Source: Folioceros fuciformis (Eukaryota > Anthocerotophyta > Anthocerotopsida > Anthocerotales). Taken from it: a stretch of DNA of 37,849 nt. Both the position numbers and the translations under genes were made by a program. This document shows positions 1-9,398 of this stretch, piece after piece (the first letter of the stretch is position 1; each line of letters begins with the position of its first letter). The DNA lies in the NCBI GenBank assembly GCA_049999805.1, contig JBNGIO010006147.1, forward strand, positions 16,864 to 54,712, read 5' to 3'. The notes beneath the pieces are model-generated. The model saw only the letters and a list, made by a program, of their open reading frames with translations. It made no database searches and was not told the origin of the DNA.

Positions 1-633
1 ACGAGCCTTCACTCGCCGACGCTTCTCCATTCCCTTAGCATACCGCCACAGTCCTTTGGACTCAGGGAGCCCGGCAACTCGCATACCAAGAAACCTTACG
101 TGCCCACTGGTCACATGCACAAGATGGTCCAACTGGGCGTCTAGAAGGAGATCTGTTTTAACCAAGTCCTGAATCTTGTGCTGAATATCCTTCATTGAAG
201 GTTTCGGCCCCGTGAAACCAACCAGAAACTCGTCACCATAACGAAGGTATCTTATCCTAACTTCTGCATCCCTCTTCCTGTAACTGTAACCCTGATCTGC
301 TTCTGATTCCGAATCATCTGAAACCTCGTCTTCCTGGTCATGAGTGTCCTCCTGAAAGTCATCCATGTCCCGACTATATTCATACTCGTTTTGCACCTCT
401 CGTTTTGCACCTTGCATACTCCTCAAAGTTCTTCCTAACAGGATAGTGTTCACCGCTAAGACAGTCCAGAGGAAGGCCTGCTCCTGCACCCGCCCACTCC
501 GCTTGTGCTGCCCGATGAGTGTACCAAGGACGTGGAGATTCAACATCCCAAAACGTGATTTGGCTGTCCCATCCACTGATGACCAGATATCGCACCAGAT
601 ATCTGGAGGTAAACTTGGGCGATGTCGGCAGAC
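1..633 (-). CDS. Group II intron maturase-like protein, partial (runs off the left edge)
   Basis: An uninterrupted minus-strand frame of 211 codons runs from just after a TGA at 634-636 to the window edge. It contains RYLRYGDEFLVGFTGPK, which fits the reverse-transcriptase core motif of group II maturases (usually YADD; here YGDE). About 50 codons later comes VRFLGMRV, the usual FLG(Y/M) motif after the core. Upstream, a VNTILL...LRSMQGAKREVQNEY stretch fits the segment that precedes the motif, and a very acidic insert (many D/E, around 290-370) separates the two. Nuclear plant maturases of this family enter organelles and help splice group II introns. YGDE in place of YADD suggests the polymerase is not active, as in several plant nuclear maturases. 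The true start is not visible; ATG at 415-417 is internal. The N-terminal part may lie in an upstream exon, and the C-terminal X domain would lie outside the window. The family call is by motif only. Confidence 0.55.
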
Positions 634-849
634 TCATGCATGTTGCTTGTGCTGACGGGATGGTCCCCAATCCCAGAGGTAATATAATCCGGCCCAAGGC
701 GCGTAACTGTGGAAGTTTGATAGGGAGTGGCTTGAGTGCAACCCTGAGTCGCACACAAAACCTTCCAGTCCCAAACCAGAACCCCACCATTAGCTTTGGT
801 CCCTCGCCATTGCTTGACATAATGTACCTACCATCAGGTAAAAAATTCA

Positions 850-973
850 CCTCTCAATCAAAGCCTGCACAATGTGGCTAGTAAACCTTTTCTTCCTGTT
901 GAACCGGAATCGCTCCCTTGTCGTGCAAACCATTCGATGTTTGGATGGACACTGATGGAGGGCACGAAATGTA
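850..973 (-). other. Candidate upstream exon of the maturase-like gene
   Basis: On the minus strand a frame rich in basic residues (RERFRFNRKKRFTSHIVQ...) ends at a sequence fitting a plant splice donor (GAGAG followed by GTGAAT, near 844-857). The next open frame begins about 215 bases further on, at 633. This would be compatible with a small intron between them. I do not recognise the peptide, no acceptor can be fixed, and the upstream edge abuts the proposed pogo element end. Treat as a weak suggestion. Confidence 0.18.
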
Positions 974-1032
974 CTTGAGACTCTTTGATGTACGGGAACC
1001 TCCTTTACGCCCAGGGTTACTCCCTTAATGTG

Positions 1033-1106
1033 CTACATATTAAATGGCTTCCTTGAATGTCTACATATTAAATGAGAGCTTTCTTGAATGTCTACATATT
1101 AAATGA
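1033..1106. repeat. Subterminal direct repeats with core CTACATATTAAATG
   Basis: The 14-base core CTACATATTAAATG occurs at 1033, 1061 and 1092, spaced 28 and 31 bases apart, with related flanks (…TTGAATGT before copies 2 and 3). They lie just inside the proposed left end of the pogo-like element, where subterminal transposase-binding repeats are common in DNA transposons. That role is inference. Confidence 0.6.
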
Positions 1107-1385
1107 GAAATCCTCATTTGTAGATGGGAACATGTCTCCCTAACATTAATGTAAATACACCTATGTAAAAGAAAAAATACATTTAAAAAAAATAAAGAAA
1201 TCATCTTATCGAGATTAAATCATGAGTTATTGAGATCATAAGCATTGTTCCTAGTACATAAGTTATTTCATTGTACAAGTTGTCTTAATGGTGTTATAAG
1301 TTGTGTTATGGTGTTGTAAGTTGTTGTCTTGCTATGAGATATTTTGTATGTGTTCCTTACCCATTCTCTTTGACGTGTAGGAACA

Positions 1386-2381
1386 ATGCCGCCCAAGCCG
1401 CCGCGCAATCATGCTACCCTAACAAAGCAACAAAAGAAAGAGGTTTGCAAATATTATGTCCAACACTCTTGCACACTTAAGGAGTTGACTAAATGGACAA
1501 CATAGAAGTTTTCAATAGCAGCTGCTAAAAGTGCATTATCTAGGATTGTGAATGACAAAGACAAATGGTTGGACCATGTTGTTGGTCCAACAATTAATAC
1601 GGCAGCAATGAAGGATAGACCAGTCGTATGCCCACAGGTTGACCACGCAGTACACGTTTGGGCTCTTGCAATCCAAGCTCAAGGTGCCACAATTTCAGAT
1701 GACTTGCTTCGTAAGTGCATCAAGTTGTATCGTGACTATCGTGACTATTAAGCAGTGGTTATGCTGGTAAAAGCTTGGACTTCATTTGTGAGTCCTCATA
1801 CCATACGCAATTGTTGGAGGCATAGCACTTCGGATACGGAATTGCATGCACAAGATGCTCGGTTCCGTGAGTCTTTGGATTTAAACAGCGCACCATGTGA
1901 TCCAGAGGATGCATTGTCTGATCCTCAAAATCACTCTAATTCATTGCAAACGCAGGTAGAAGAGCTACAACAGTCCATGCGAAGCTTAGCATTATTAACA
2001 TATGAGGATATGACAGGAATTGCTGATATTGGATATCCAACGATGACAGCTAAAGAGTATCTGAACTTTGAGAAGGATGAAGGATTGGAGACTACGTATA
2101 TTCCTACAGAGGATGAAATATGGCAAGCATTAATCCTTCCGCCTGCCAATGAGGAGAATGATACAGCGTAAGTGGAGACCATAGTGCCAAGACCGTGTAC
2201 GACAAAGGATGCTGTAGATAATGCTATGAGGATAGCAAAGATGTTTTTGGAAGAGATGCCACATAATACTCTTGATGCTTTGAAGTTGCATTCTCAATTG
2301 GAAAAACATATTGCTAGTCATTGGATGAAAGCAACTCAACATCAATCAAGGATTGATGATTATTTTAACCCAGCAAACTAG
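1386..2381 (+). pseudogene. Pogo/Tigger transposase relic lacking the DDE core
   Basis: One frame of about 332 codons runs from ATG 1386 (MPPKPPRNHATLTKQQKK) to the stop at 2379-2381, broken by in-frame stops at 1503-1505, 1749-1751 and 2169-2171. The N-terminus resembles a psq-type helix-turn-helix (KKEVCKYYVQHSCTLKELT). It is followed by a CENP-B-like second helix-turn-helix (around RPVVCPQVDHAVHVWALAI...GATISDDLL). Just after LYRDYRDY the frame jumps to KAWTSFVSPHTIRNCWRHS, which is the C-terminal signature of pogo transposases (AW…V…TI.NCW). The roughly 180 residues carrying the DDD/DDE catalytic triad are therefore missing. A short duplicated CGTGACTAT lies at the join (1732-1748) and may mark the deletion. 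The product could bind DNA at most; it cannot catalyse transposition. Confidence 0.7.
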
Positions 2382-2530
2382 AATTAGGTTGGCAGCTATG
2401 TAGTATGAGGGAGCATTTTAGATTTTTTGGAAGCTTTTAAGCTCTTTCAAAATTTTGATTTAAAGGATTTTTTTAATTTTTTTTCAAATATTTTTATTTT
2501 CAAAAAATATGAAAATGCCTAAACAGGAAC

Positions 2531-2581
2531 CCCTCTAAATGGGACGATTTTTGCTACTCCCAACTGTTCCCAATTAGAGGG
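2531..2581. repeat. Inverted repeat (14-bp arms) at the transposon right end
   Basis: CCCTCTAAATGGGA (2531-2544) and TCCCAATTAGAGGG (2568-2581) are inverted copies with one mismatch, separated by 23 bases. Single-stranded DNA or a transcript could fold into a hairpin. The outer arm is also the proposed terminal inverted repeat, so the end of the element contains an inner mirror of its own terminus. Confidence 0.75.
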
Positions 2582-2770
2582 TCTGACTGTACTTTGATGA
2601 CCACTGGAATTCCCTTCCCCTACACGTCCCAAGACTTCAATACGTGTATCCATTTCTCAACTGTATTCATCCATTTGGCAAATAGATATAGATAGAGCTT
2701 GTCGCAATAGATACAGCTACAGAGCATGGGGAGCAAGTCTGCCTCATGAAAATCCTGTCTCAAGTTGGGG

Positions 2771-3050
2771 ATCCTTCAGTTCATAATCTCCATCCTGTCG
2801 CTTCTCCATCCCCTTGGCTTATCGTCTGATTCCTTCGGACTTCGAAAGTCCACCACAGATCTTATTCCGAGAAACCCATCACCTACCATCCATGTCTTGA
2901 ATGTGTTCATCCTCTCCTTCTCTTGTTATCGAGCTTGTCGATATGGACATGCCCGAAGAGCCTTGAGAATTACGCGCGCTGCCTCGTGGGAGTTCCGTCC
3001 CAGGGACAGGAATCCTTCAGTTCATAACCGTATCGTGTCGTTCTCATGGG
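2771..3050. repeat. Short direct repeat pair (ATCCTTCAGTTCATAA)
   Basis: ATCCTTCAGTTCATAA occurs near 2771 and again near 3011, each followed by a related CCAT/CGTATC…TGTCG…TTCTC stretch. The spacing is about 240 bases. No function is evident. Confidence 0.5.
2799..2871 (-). pseudogene. Degenerate second copy of the maturase-like segment
   Basis: CGCTTCTCCATCCCCTTGGC and the bases after it align with CGCTTCTCCATTCCCTTAGC at 19-38 and its continuation to about 100. On the minus strand both encode an FLG(I/M)R-like stretch followed by a Ser-Pro-Lys or Glu-Ser-Lys segment. This copy is interrupted by stops and shifts in every frame I tried. It is in the same orientation as the frame at 1-633, about 2.8 kb away, so it may be a local duplication. 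It is short and the match is read by eye. Confidence 0.4.
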
Positions 3051-3089
3051 TGGGCAGCCACTAACTCCACATTCTACAAGCACAGTCTC

Positions 3090-3245
3090 ACCATGTCCAT
3101 GAGGAGCTCATACTTGCCACTGGAACCACATGGCTACCTTATGATGTTCGTAGCCTCATCATCTATCTCTTTTAGCATCTCAGTTGTGCAAATATCAAGC
3201 CTCCCCTGTCATCCTGCACATGAAGGAAGATTGACGACCATCAGC
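3090..3245. repeat. Segment shared with 18650-18820
   Basis: GAGCTCATACTTGCCAC, CTTATGATGTTCGTAG and CATCCTGCACATGAA here match GTTCTCATATTTGCCAC, CTTATCATGTTCGTAG and CATCCTCCACATGAA at 18650-18820 in the same order, with indels between. On the minus strand both encode a similar peptide (TN(M/I)IR…GKYE.LM), so the shared ancestor was probably coding. I do not recognise the protein. Stops interrupt this copy. Confidence 0.45.
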
Positions 3246-4195
3246 CCTCTCTCGGGAACGTGACACCCAAACAAAAACCAGATGTTCTTAGGGCTCAGCA
3301 ACCATTTGACCTCCAAGTCGACCTACCCTTGCAAGCACAACATGTGGGAGAGGACCACAGAAGGCAGAACATTCACACCTTAGTTGATGAGGTAAAACCT
3401 GTCTTCTCATATGAGCCACCTTCTTAATCAAGAGCACCATCTCCTCAGCTCAGTCATATCCGACAATAGGGTTGGCCCAAACGGAACTGGATTCAATGTG
3501 GCTTACAAGTACATATTTAAACCTATCCGTGCCATGTTGAATTTTCCCGAAGTGTGTTTAAAGCTTCCACACATCAGCCGCTAGGAATTCCCTCGTCAAG
3601 TCGTGGAGCATCCTTGTGAATTCTTCCTGGCCATGTAGCTCACGCTTATGTCCCATGTCCAGCACCTTTTATCTCTTGACTTGGCAACTTCAGACTCTTA
3701 TCATATGGAAGGCCTATACCAATCAAACGTCAAAAAGACTCTAATACAAGCAACATATATATACTCCCTCGTCGCACGAAAACTGCCGCAACACCAAGGC
3801 AACCGACGTTTCCTGAACCAATTAGGCTTTCAACCAAACAGAAATTTCGGAGCTTCATACTCCAGAAAGCTCCAAAAGCTAAGAAACCAATATTGTTTTC
3901 ATCACCCTTCCCTCTCCCTCTCCTCCTTCCATGCTTCCTTAGTCTGTAGTTTTTGCTCCTAGCTCTTCATTGAGCTCAGCCTCCTCCTTCCAATTCATAG
4001 TATCCTTCCATGATGAATCCAAAAAAGTCCATACCTACTAGAAGTGTTAGGAGAGTGCTTCCCCATAAGCAGTTTCATTTGTTCAATTGCCAATACCCAC
4101 ACTCATCTCCTGCAATTGTAATACTTCCAATTGTATTGTGCACTTCATAACTCTGACTTCTAGTTTGCCTTCAATTAATAATACTTCTAAGTTCC
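3246..4195. other. Unassigned sequence
   Basis: No gene, RNA or element recognised. The only reading frames are short and look accidental. A TATA-like ATATATATACTCCCTC occurs near 3755, with nothing coding obvious downstream until the LINE remnant. Confidence 0.5.
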
Positions 4196-4309
4196 AAATT
4201 AATGTTCGAGGTCTTTAGAACAATCTTCAAGCCTCACTTCTACATTTTGAGTTGGTTAATGACAAGGTGTCTATCTGAGCCATGTCATAATTTATAAAAG
4301 ACAAAAGTA

Positions 4310-5317
4310 TCATGAACCACTTACAAAGTGATTGCCAAAGTCTTAGCAAACAGGCTCAAGCCATTTTTGGACGACTTGTTGGAGGTGGAGCAACGGGGCT
4401 TCATCCAAAACATGTGTATTCTAGATAACCTACTGCTTTTGCGTGAGGCTAAGTTTAAAGCCCTATCTCACCACAAGCCGACAATGTTTATCTCCTTAGA
4501 TTTCTACAAGGCTTATGATTCGGTTGAATGACACTTTCTATGGAGATGTGTGAGAAACTTTGGTCTAGGTAACAACTTCTGCAGATAGATTGCAATTCTC
4601 TGTGAGGACACAGGTGCAATGGTCTCTATGAATGGCTCCTTCACTGACAGGTTTGACATCAAGCGATCGGTACATCAAGGATGCCCTCTAGCCCCGTTCC
4701 TGTTCACCATTGTCACTGACTTCCTTTGGCGGGTAGTTCAACAGGACCCAAGGATTGAAGGCATTCAGAATCCTGACGGCTCACAATTGCGTATCTCGTC
4801 TTTTGCTGATGATATCCTGTTATTCTCATCTGCAGATATGATGTCCTTATCAGCCTTGCTCTCCCAGGTACAGACCTTTGGTCAGCTATCAGGGTGCAAT
4901 GTGAATTGGAGCAAGACTAGGATGATGTGTGTTAACATGCAGGGGGAGCCATCCGACTATGTCAGACACATTATAAGGGTCCAGCCCGGCTCATCACACA
5001 AGTACTTGGGCCTACCATTCCAAGAAGAGGATGAGAATGCTGAGATTGGTAAATATGTTTGCCTTAGGTTCATCAGGAAAGCAATCAGTTTACGCCTGTT
5101 GGATCTGAGTCTTGCAGGCAGAATTGTGGTCATCAGTCATATTTTGACCGCTTCTCTATGGTACTACCTGTTCTTATGGGCCCCTAGCAAGGTAGACCTG
5201 AGGAGGTTGCAGCAGGTTATATCCAACTTCTTGTGGAGTAAGTCTAAGGAGCTGCCTCCTCTTCCTATAAGGTGGCGTGGTGACCTATTATCCAGAGCAA
5301 GCGCTTGGGAGGGTTAG
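4310..5317 (+). pseudogene. LINE reverse transcriptase domain, broken
   Basis: The frame starts inside the domain with YKVIAKVLANRLKPFL, then EQRGFI and SLDFYKAYDSVE (the first catalytic Asp region), and continues through HQGCPLAPFLF to SFADDILLFSS, which carries the catalytic (F/Y)ADD motif at about 4801-4815. The downstream WSKT…YLG segment matches the thumb side of plant L1 elements. Stops at 4529-4531 and in the 4580s interrupt it, and the frame is lost near 5300. All catalytic motifs remain readable, but no full-length enzyme could be made. It encodes the enzyme that copies LINE RNA into the genome at a nicked target. Confidence 0.85.
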
Positions 5318-6269
5318 GGCTGGTGGATCCTACATGCAAGATGAAGATCCTTCATGCACAATGGGTTCTGAAAGCAGCGGGCCCAATGGGCTACCCCTGG
5401 AAGAGTTGGTTAACCCAACACCTGCAACAAACTCAAGCGGTTGCCCGAGGGTGGAGATCTATAGACAACTTGGTGGCGAATAGACCCTTGCTTGACACTA
5501 GGGAGTGTTCTCACTCTTTGCTTCAATCTGGTGCAGCTTCTTGGATGTTAAGACTCTTCTTCACCCCACCATACCCAGGAATAGGGATGACGCACTGGGC
5601 CTCCCTCTGCAAGGGTTCAAGGGGCTCTGGTCCCAGGACTTCCTTTTGAGGGTGTACTGTTCCCAGATTTTTGGCTCCGCTGGTAGACAAGGCATTGTGC
5701 AACTCAGGCACCTGTGGAACCGAGTAGACGAAGGATGGAAAACAGCGGAGGAGGTTCGAGAAGAGTTTGGGACTCCAATTCGACATGTGAGACTGATGCT
5801 GTCTTGGCTACAGGAAGGGATGGCATAGGAGGTGAAGCAGGCGTTGTTTCGGCAAGCCCAGGTGGGCATCCACATGTGGGGGGTTCACCCTATGGAAAAT
5901 AGGATGAGAGACTTCGACCAAGAGGAGGATGCGGCCCTCCCAGAGTTCGACCAGGCAGTGCTCGTGTCATCACTGACGGAAGACAATGGGAATCTATCCT
6001 ACAGAACTCTAAATGCAGAAGGGCTTCTAGAGGTTGTAGGCAGAGAGGAAGGCATGCTCGGTGGGGTGTGCCTAAGAGGGATAACTATGCTTTATAGGGC
6101 TAGGCGTGCGGGGCATTGGCTCACCCAGGAAGAACATGACAACAAGAAGCAACATATGCACCAAAATCCTGTAAGATGTTGGTTTCGAATGAAGGAGAAT
6201 TGGGAATTAGTGATGAGACCTGACCTATATATGTGGCGTAGGAGCTTCTTAGTGAAAAAGCATATATAG
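5305..6269 (+). pseudogene. LINE ORF2 region between RT and zinc-binding domain
   Basis: After a frameshift near 5305 the frame resumes with MGGLGLVDPTCKMKILHAQW, a segment typical of plant L1 ORF2 (…GGLGL…NLA…). A second shift between about 5505 and 5650 leads to a frame that continues to 6269, with one stop at 5826-5828. The sequence is basic and helical in character, without catalytic motifs, as usual for this linker. It ends shortly before the assembly gap. Confidence 0.6.
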
Positions 6270-6296
6270 TTAGCATTTAAGTAGCCAGCCTTATTT

Positions 6297-6306
6297 NNNN
6301 NNNNNN
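6297..6306. other. Assembly gap (10 N)
   Basis: Ten N lie between the two LINE pieces. The true gap length is unknown, so continuity of the LINE here cannot be judged. Confidence 0.99.
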
Positions 6307-6436
6307 ACAATAATTTTAATTTTATCTCTTTATGCAATCTTGCAACCGATCCTAGTCTGTAATTTTCCACTTCGGAATGATGCAGGCGCACGCGAGATCA
6401 CTCTTCAACTTTCCTTCGGCAGCCATCTACCTCTGA

Positions 6437-6748
6437 TTGGTGCATGCACAGAAATCGCTTCAGCGAAGTCGACTGGCTCCTAGATTGAGGCTCTCCCAAT
6501 GTCGCCAGAAGGCAACGATTAAGCTCCTGTGGTCGACTATTGGGGTTCCCCCCAAGGTGCGGGTTACCATTTGGTGTTTCTTTCAAGCTTGTTTGCCAAA
6601 CGGAGATTGCTGGGACGGGTTGTTGGCAGCCACAGGGGAGGAGTGGTGCAGGCTTTGTAGTGTGGGAGCCTCTCACAAAAGCCAACATATCTTCTTTCAG
6701 TGTGACTATGCGCAAGCTATCTGGATTGAAGTTGGAAGGTGGCTTTAA
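6437..6748 (+). pseudogene. LINE C-terminal zinc-binding domain (zf-RVT type), broken
   Basis: KLLWSTIGVPPKVRVTIWCF begins the typical domain (W…P.K…F.W). It is followed by EEWCRLCSVG and SQHIFFQCDYAQAIW, giving the C-x2-C…H-x4-C pattern of the reverse-transcriptase zinc-binding family. It lies in the order expected downstream of the LINE reverse transcriptase. The frame ends at a TAA at 6746; further LINE coding is visible after a frame change to about 6950. Confidence 0.75.
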
Positions 6749-7265
6749 AACCTTCTCCCAGAGAGAACCAATTTGGTTACAGAACAAAAATATTTCCCTA
6801 TTCGAGCTTGACGAGCGGACAAGAGAGCCTCTTGTCCAGAAGCAGTGGTGGGGAGTGGTTTGGTCTCTGTCTCTCTTTGCGCTGTGGCAAAATTGGACAG
6901 CAATGGTCTATGGCGGTAACGACCCGGTACCAAGGAAAGCTCTACTTTAGCGTATTTGGGAACAGGTCCTGGTGACTGCAGAGAGCATTCGTACTTCCAC
7001 CCACAACAAGCTTAGACGAACTAAGTGGAAGACAATCGGATTCCTTGGGCATAATGGCCAGTGGAATCACTCCTGCCCGTGGGGGAGGTGAGCCACCCAT
7101 CGAAGTGGGTTCTCTCGCTGGCACGACAGATCAGATTTGTTCACGTCTTCAGTCTAGGAATTTGTGGTTAGACTAATGCCTTCGCAGTTGCACCTGCAAG
7201 TGCTGTACTTTGGATGTAGCTTGAGCTACAGATAATCAGACCTTTTTCTTCGCAAAAAAAATAAT

Positions 7266-7420
7266 CATGAAATTACAATTTATGTAGACAGATATGTAAT
7301 AGAATTTTTATGGCAATGCTCCATATCATTATTTTTGCACACTCACTAGTGGAACCTAACCAAAAGATTGGCACTAACCAAAATAGTAAGGTTACAAAAA
7401 AAAAGCCGCTACAATTTTGA
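7266..7420. other. AT-rich sequence downstream of the LINE
   Basis: AT-rich, with an A-run near 7399. No gene seen. Confidence 0.4.
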
Positions 7421-7909
7421 TGGAGTGTGACTCCAAACCCTACACACTAATTGACCATTTTAATGATTATTAAGATTCACAATGTCACAAACTGCTCCAT
7501 GGTACACTTGTTAAAATATGTGTTGCTATTTTTTATTTTAAATTTATATGAACTAATGAGATAGATATAATATACAATTTATGAAAACATAAATATTTTT
7601 TTCAAATGCATCCTTCACTTCATTTGCAAATTTGCACTTCAATCTTGGAAATCATGTGATTACACAATTATTAGAAATCAAATGTTTTTTTCCCTCATAA
7701 AACCCTCAAGACCTTATCATCTCCACTTTGAGGAGATCTTGTTATCAAGGATTGATGAAAAAACAAGCACGTGGGCTGCAAGTGCTCTTACACCATATGG
7801 TGCAAGAGCATGCATGTTACACAAAAGTTAATTGAATATGATCCATCTAAAGCTGTGTGAATTTTCTTTGATCCTCCAAAGTTATAACTATTAATATTGC
7901 CCACAAGTT
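7421..7909. repeat. Dispersed repeat, copy A
   Basis: The stretch ATGGAGTGTGACTCCAAACC to the CCCACAAGT at 7900-7908 matches two blocks near the right end of the window in the same order and orientation: 7421-7706 with 33920-34228, and 7733-7909 with 35620-35780. Shared landmarks include CACTTGTTAAAATATGT, TTTATATGAACTAATGA, GGGCTGCAAGTGCTCTT and CATCCTCCAAAGTTATAA-like strings. No coding potential is seen. It may be a miniature or solo element; I could not find its termini. Confidence 0.7.
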
Positions 7910-8180
7910 AAACCCTTAGCTCCACATAAAATGCACTACAATATATTTCAAGCATAAAACCTCTAGCATTACTATAAAATAGGTGTTTGTTACACTCTTT
8001 TGTCACACTTTTTGGAAGTGTTACAGAGTATAATAAGGAGTAATATGCTTTAGGATTGGCCAATTCCATCTTGTTACACTCTTGAAAATGTTATACACTA
8101 TTACAAGATGTGTGATAGAAAGTGTTTCAGAAACAATACATCACATGTATTATTTTCTATTTCAGAAACAATAACAAACC

Positions 8181-8370
8181 ACTATATTTTATGTTTCCTA
8201 ACTTTAATGCAAGATATTATATTTTATAACAAGCAAATACGTTTTATGCTTCCTCTCTTCAATGCAAGATACTGTATTTTACAACAAGCACCTATATTTT
8301 ATGTTTCCTATCTTTAATGTAAAATATTGTATTTTAAGTGGTCTGACTTTGTTGCAAGATACTATATTTT
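8181..8370. repeat. 55-bp AT-rich tandem repeat, about 3.5 copies
   Basis: TATTTTATGTTTCCT…CTTTAATGCAAGATA…TATTTTA…AACAAGC recurs with the ATGC landmark at 8207, 8262 and 8317 (period 55). A shortened fourth copy has TTGCAAGATACTATATTTTG at about 8352. Units differ by several substitutions. Just upstream, TTTCAGAAACAATA is duplicated near 8125 and 8160. Confidence 0.85.
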
Positions 8371-8394
8371 GTGGACATGAATAGTGCTAATCGG

Positions 8395-8462
8395 GATTAG
8401 TGCCTTTGTCGCTCTTTGAGATTAGTGCCTTTGTTGATCTTTGAGATTAGTGCCCCTCTCGA
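8395..8462. repeat. 25-bp tandem repeat, 3 copies
   Basis: GATTAGTGCCTTTGT…ATCTTTGA-type units start at 8395, 8420 and 8445 (period 25); the third is partly diverged (GCCCCTCTCG). Confidence 0.85.
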
Positions 8463-8786
8463 TTACTATCCTTGCAATTTCGTTGCTCTTCAGGACGAGG
8501 GCCATTATGTGTCTTGTTATGTGGCGAATTCTCAGCATTTGGAGATTTAGGGTCTAGGTTGGGCTCACCAAATTGATAGCTTCCACGTTTTCGAATGTAA
8601 CGTCCACAGGGTTTGCTAGCTGCCACCATTTGAAGGTTTTCAGCAAGATACAAAGGTCCAACCCTTCAAAATGTACACTATTCCTAGCATAGGCACGATT
8701 TTCCATCACTTAAGCCAACTATACAAGCAATAGCAACTAACCACGCAAAGCCCAAATTCAAGCATATTGCAATATCTGCATTGTGA

Positions 8787-8840
8787 TTTCCTTCCACTAA
8801 CCGTTTCCTCCAATTTCCTTCCACAAACCGTTTCTTCCAA
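8787..8840. repeat. 27-bp direct duplication
   Basis: ATTTCCTTCCACTAACCGTT at 8787 and ATTTCCTTCCACAAACCGTT at 8814 begin two adjacent 27-base units with two differences. Confidence 0.85.
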
Positions 8841-8983
8841 TCCTATTCTCACCCTCCACTCTTGAGATCCATGTTGTTTGCCTTCCTTTGCTCATGACAT
8901 CCATGTTGTTTGCCCTCCTCTACTTATCCATGCCCCCCACGTCGGACACTCTCTCTTCTAGCTTCTCCAACCTCCTTTGTGTT

Positions 8984-9038
8984 GTCCTACGTAAGACAGC
9001 AGGAAACCCTTGTGGAACCTCCTTTGTGCTGTCCTACG
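8984..9038. repeat. 47-bp tandem repeat, left part (split by the copia insertion)
   Basis: Units beginning GTCCTACGTAAGACAGCAGG start at 8984 and 9031 (period 47). The second is cut after GTCCTACG by the LTR at 9039. The array resumes at 12678 on the far side of the element, so the insertion landed inside a pre-existing tandem repeat. Confidence 0.9.
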
Positions 9039-9331
9039 TGAAGGATCTCTAGAGGAGCCACATGGTGAAGGAGGAGATGAGGAGGCAAGGGGGAGAGGAG
9101 AAAGAGAGGTCACACTCTCACACACAGAGTCTCAATAGCAAGGGAGCTCAAGGAGGTATTTATACCCTCTAGAAGAGCTCCCTAGGAGGCTTCACAAGAA
9201 GCGCATAGGAAGCTGCGCAAGAAGCTTTCTACAGATTAGCTTAAGCTAATTTAAACTAATGATACTTAACTAGAACCTAATCTTAAACTAAACACATTAG
9301 TCTAAGCACATTGGGCTTTAATAACCCTACA
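9039..9331 (-). repeat. Copia 3' LTR
   Basis: 293 bp, plus-strand reading TGAAGGATC…AACCCTACA, so TG…CA termini. On the element strand it begins TGTAGGGTTATTAAAG. It is preceded on that strand by the purine tract. It contains GTATTTATACCCTC, whose reverse complement carries a TATAAATA box. Confidence 0.93.
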
Positions 9332-9342
9332 ACCTCCCATTT
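9332..9342 (-). other. Polypurine tract of the copia element
   Basis: On the element strand AAATGGGAGGT lies directly before the 3' LTR start TGTAGGG, the position where plus-strand DNA synthesis is primed. Confidence 0.75.
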
Positions 9343-9398
9343 AAAGGCCAATTTAATCATAGGAGACTGGTCTACCTCATGCCCATGAGTGTCCGAGC

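Larger units (their letters stand above)
974..2589 (+). mobile_element. Decayed pogo/Tigger-type (Tc1/mariner superfamily) DNA transposon
   Basis: The span encloses a pogo-type transposase relic (1386-2381). The right end, read inward on the minus strand, starts CAGTCAGACCCTCTAATTGG and is flanked by TA at 2590-2591; pogo/Tigger elements typically begin CAG and insert at TA. The left end is much less clear: after TA at 972-973 the sequence CTTGAGACTCTTTGAT lines up only partly with the right end (shared AGAC...CT...AT...GGGAAC). About 1.6 kb in total. The right terminus is the better supported of the two; the left one is a guess from partial similarity. Confidence 0.45.
4196..7260 (+). mobile_element. 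Broken L1-type LINE (non-LTR retrotransposon)
   Basis: Pieces of one LINE second reading frame lie in order on the plus strand: a trace of the endonuclease start (INVRGL near 4203, then a deletion), the reverse transcriptase (about 4310-5320), the connecting region (5305-6269) and the C-terminal zinc-binding domain (6437-6748). The 3' end reads TTGAGCTACAG…TTTTTCTTCGCAAAAAAAATAATC near 7225-7265, a short A-rich tail as expected for target-primed insertion. Frameshifts near 5300 and between 5505 and 5650, several stops and a 10-base assembly gap break it. ORF1 and most of the endonuclease are missing. Confidence 0.75.

Noticed and set aside
1-633. A group II intron RNA (ribozyme) surrounding the maturase-like frame
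   Set aside because: No GUGYG-like intron start or domain V hairpin was found; nuclear maturases normally stand alone.
380-850. 156-codon minus-strand frame as a gene
   Set aside because: It overlaps the maturase-like frame in another register and lacks recognisable motifs; part may be intron.
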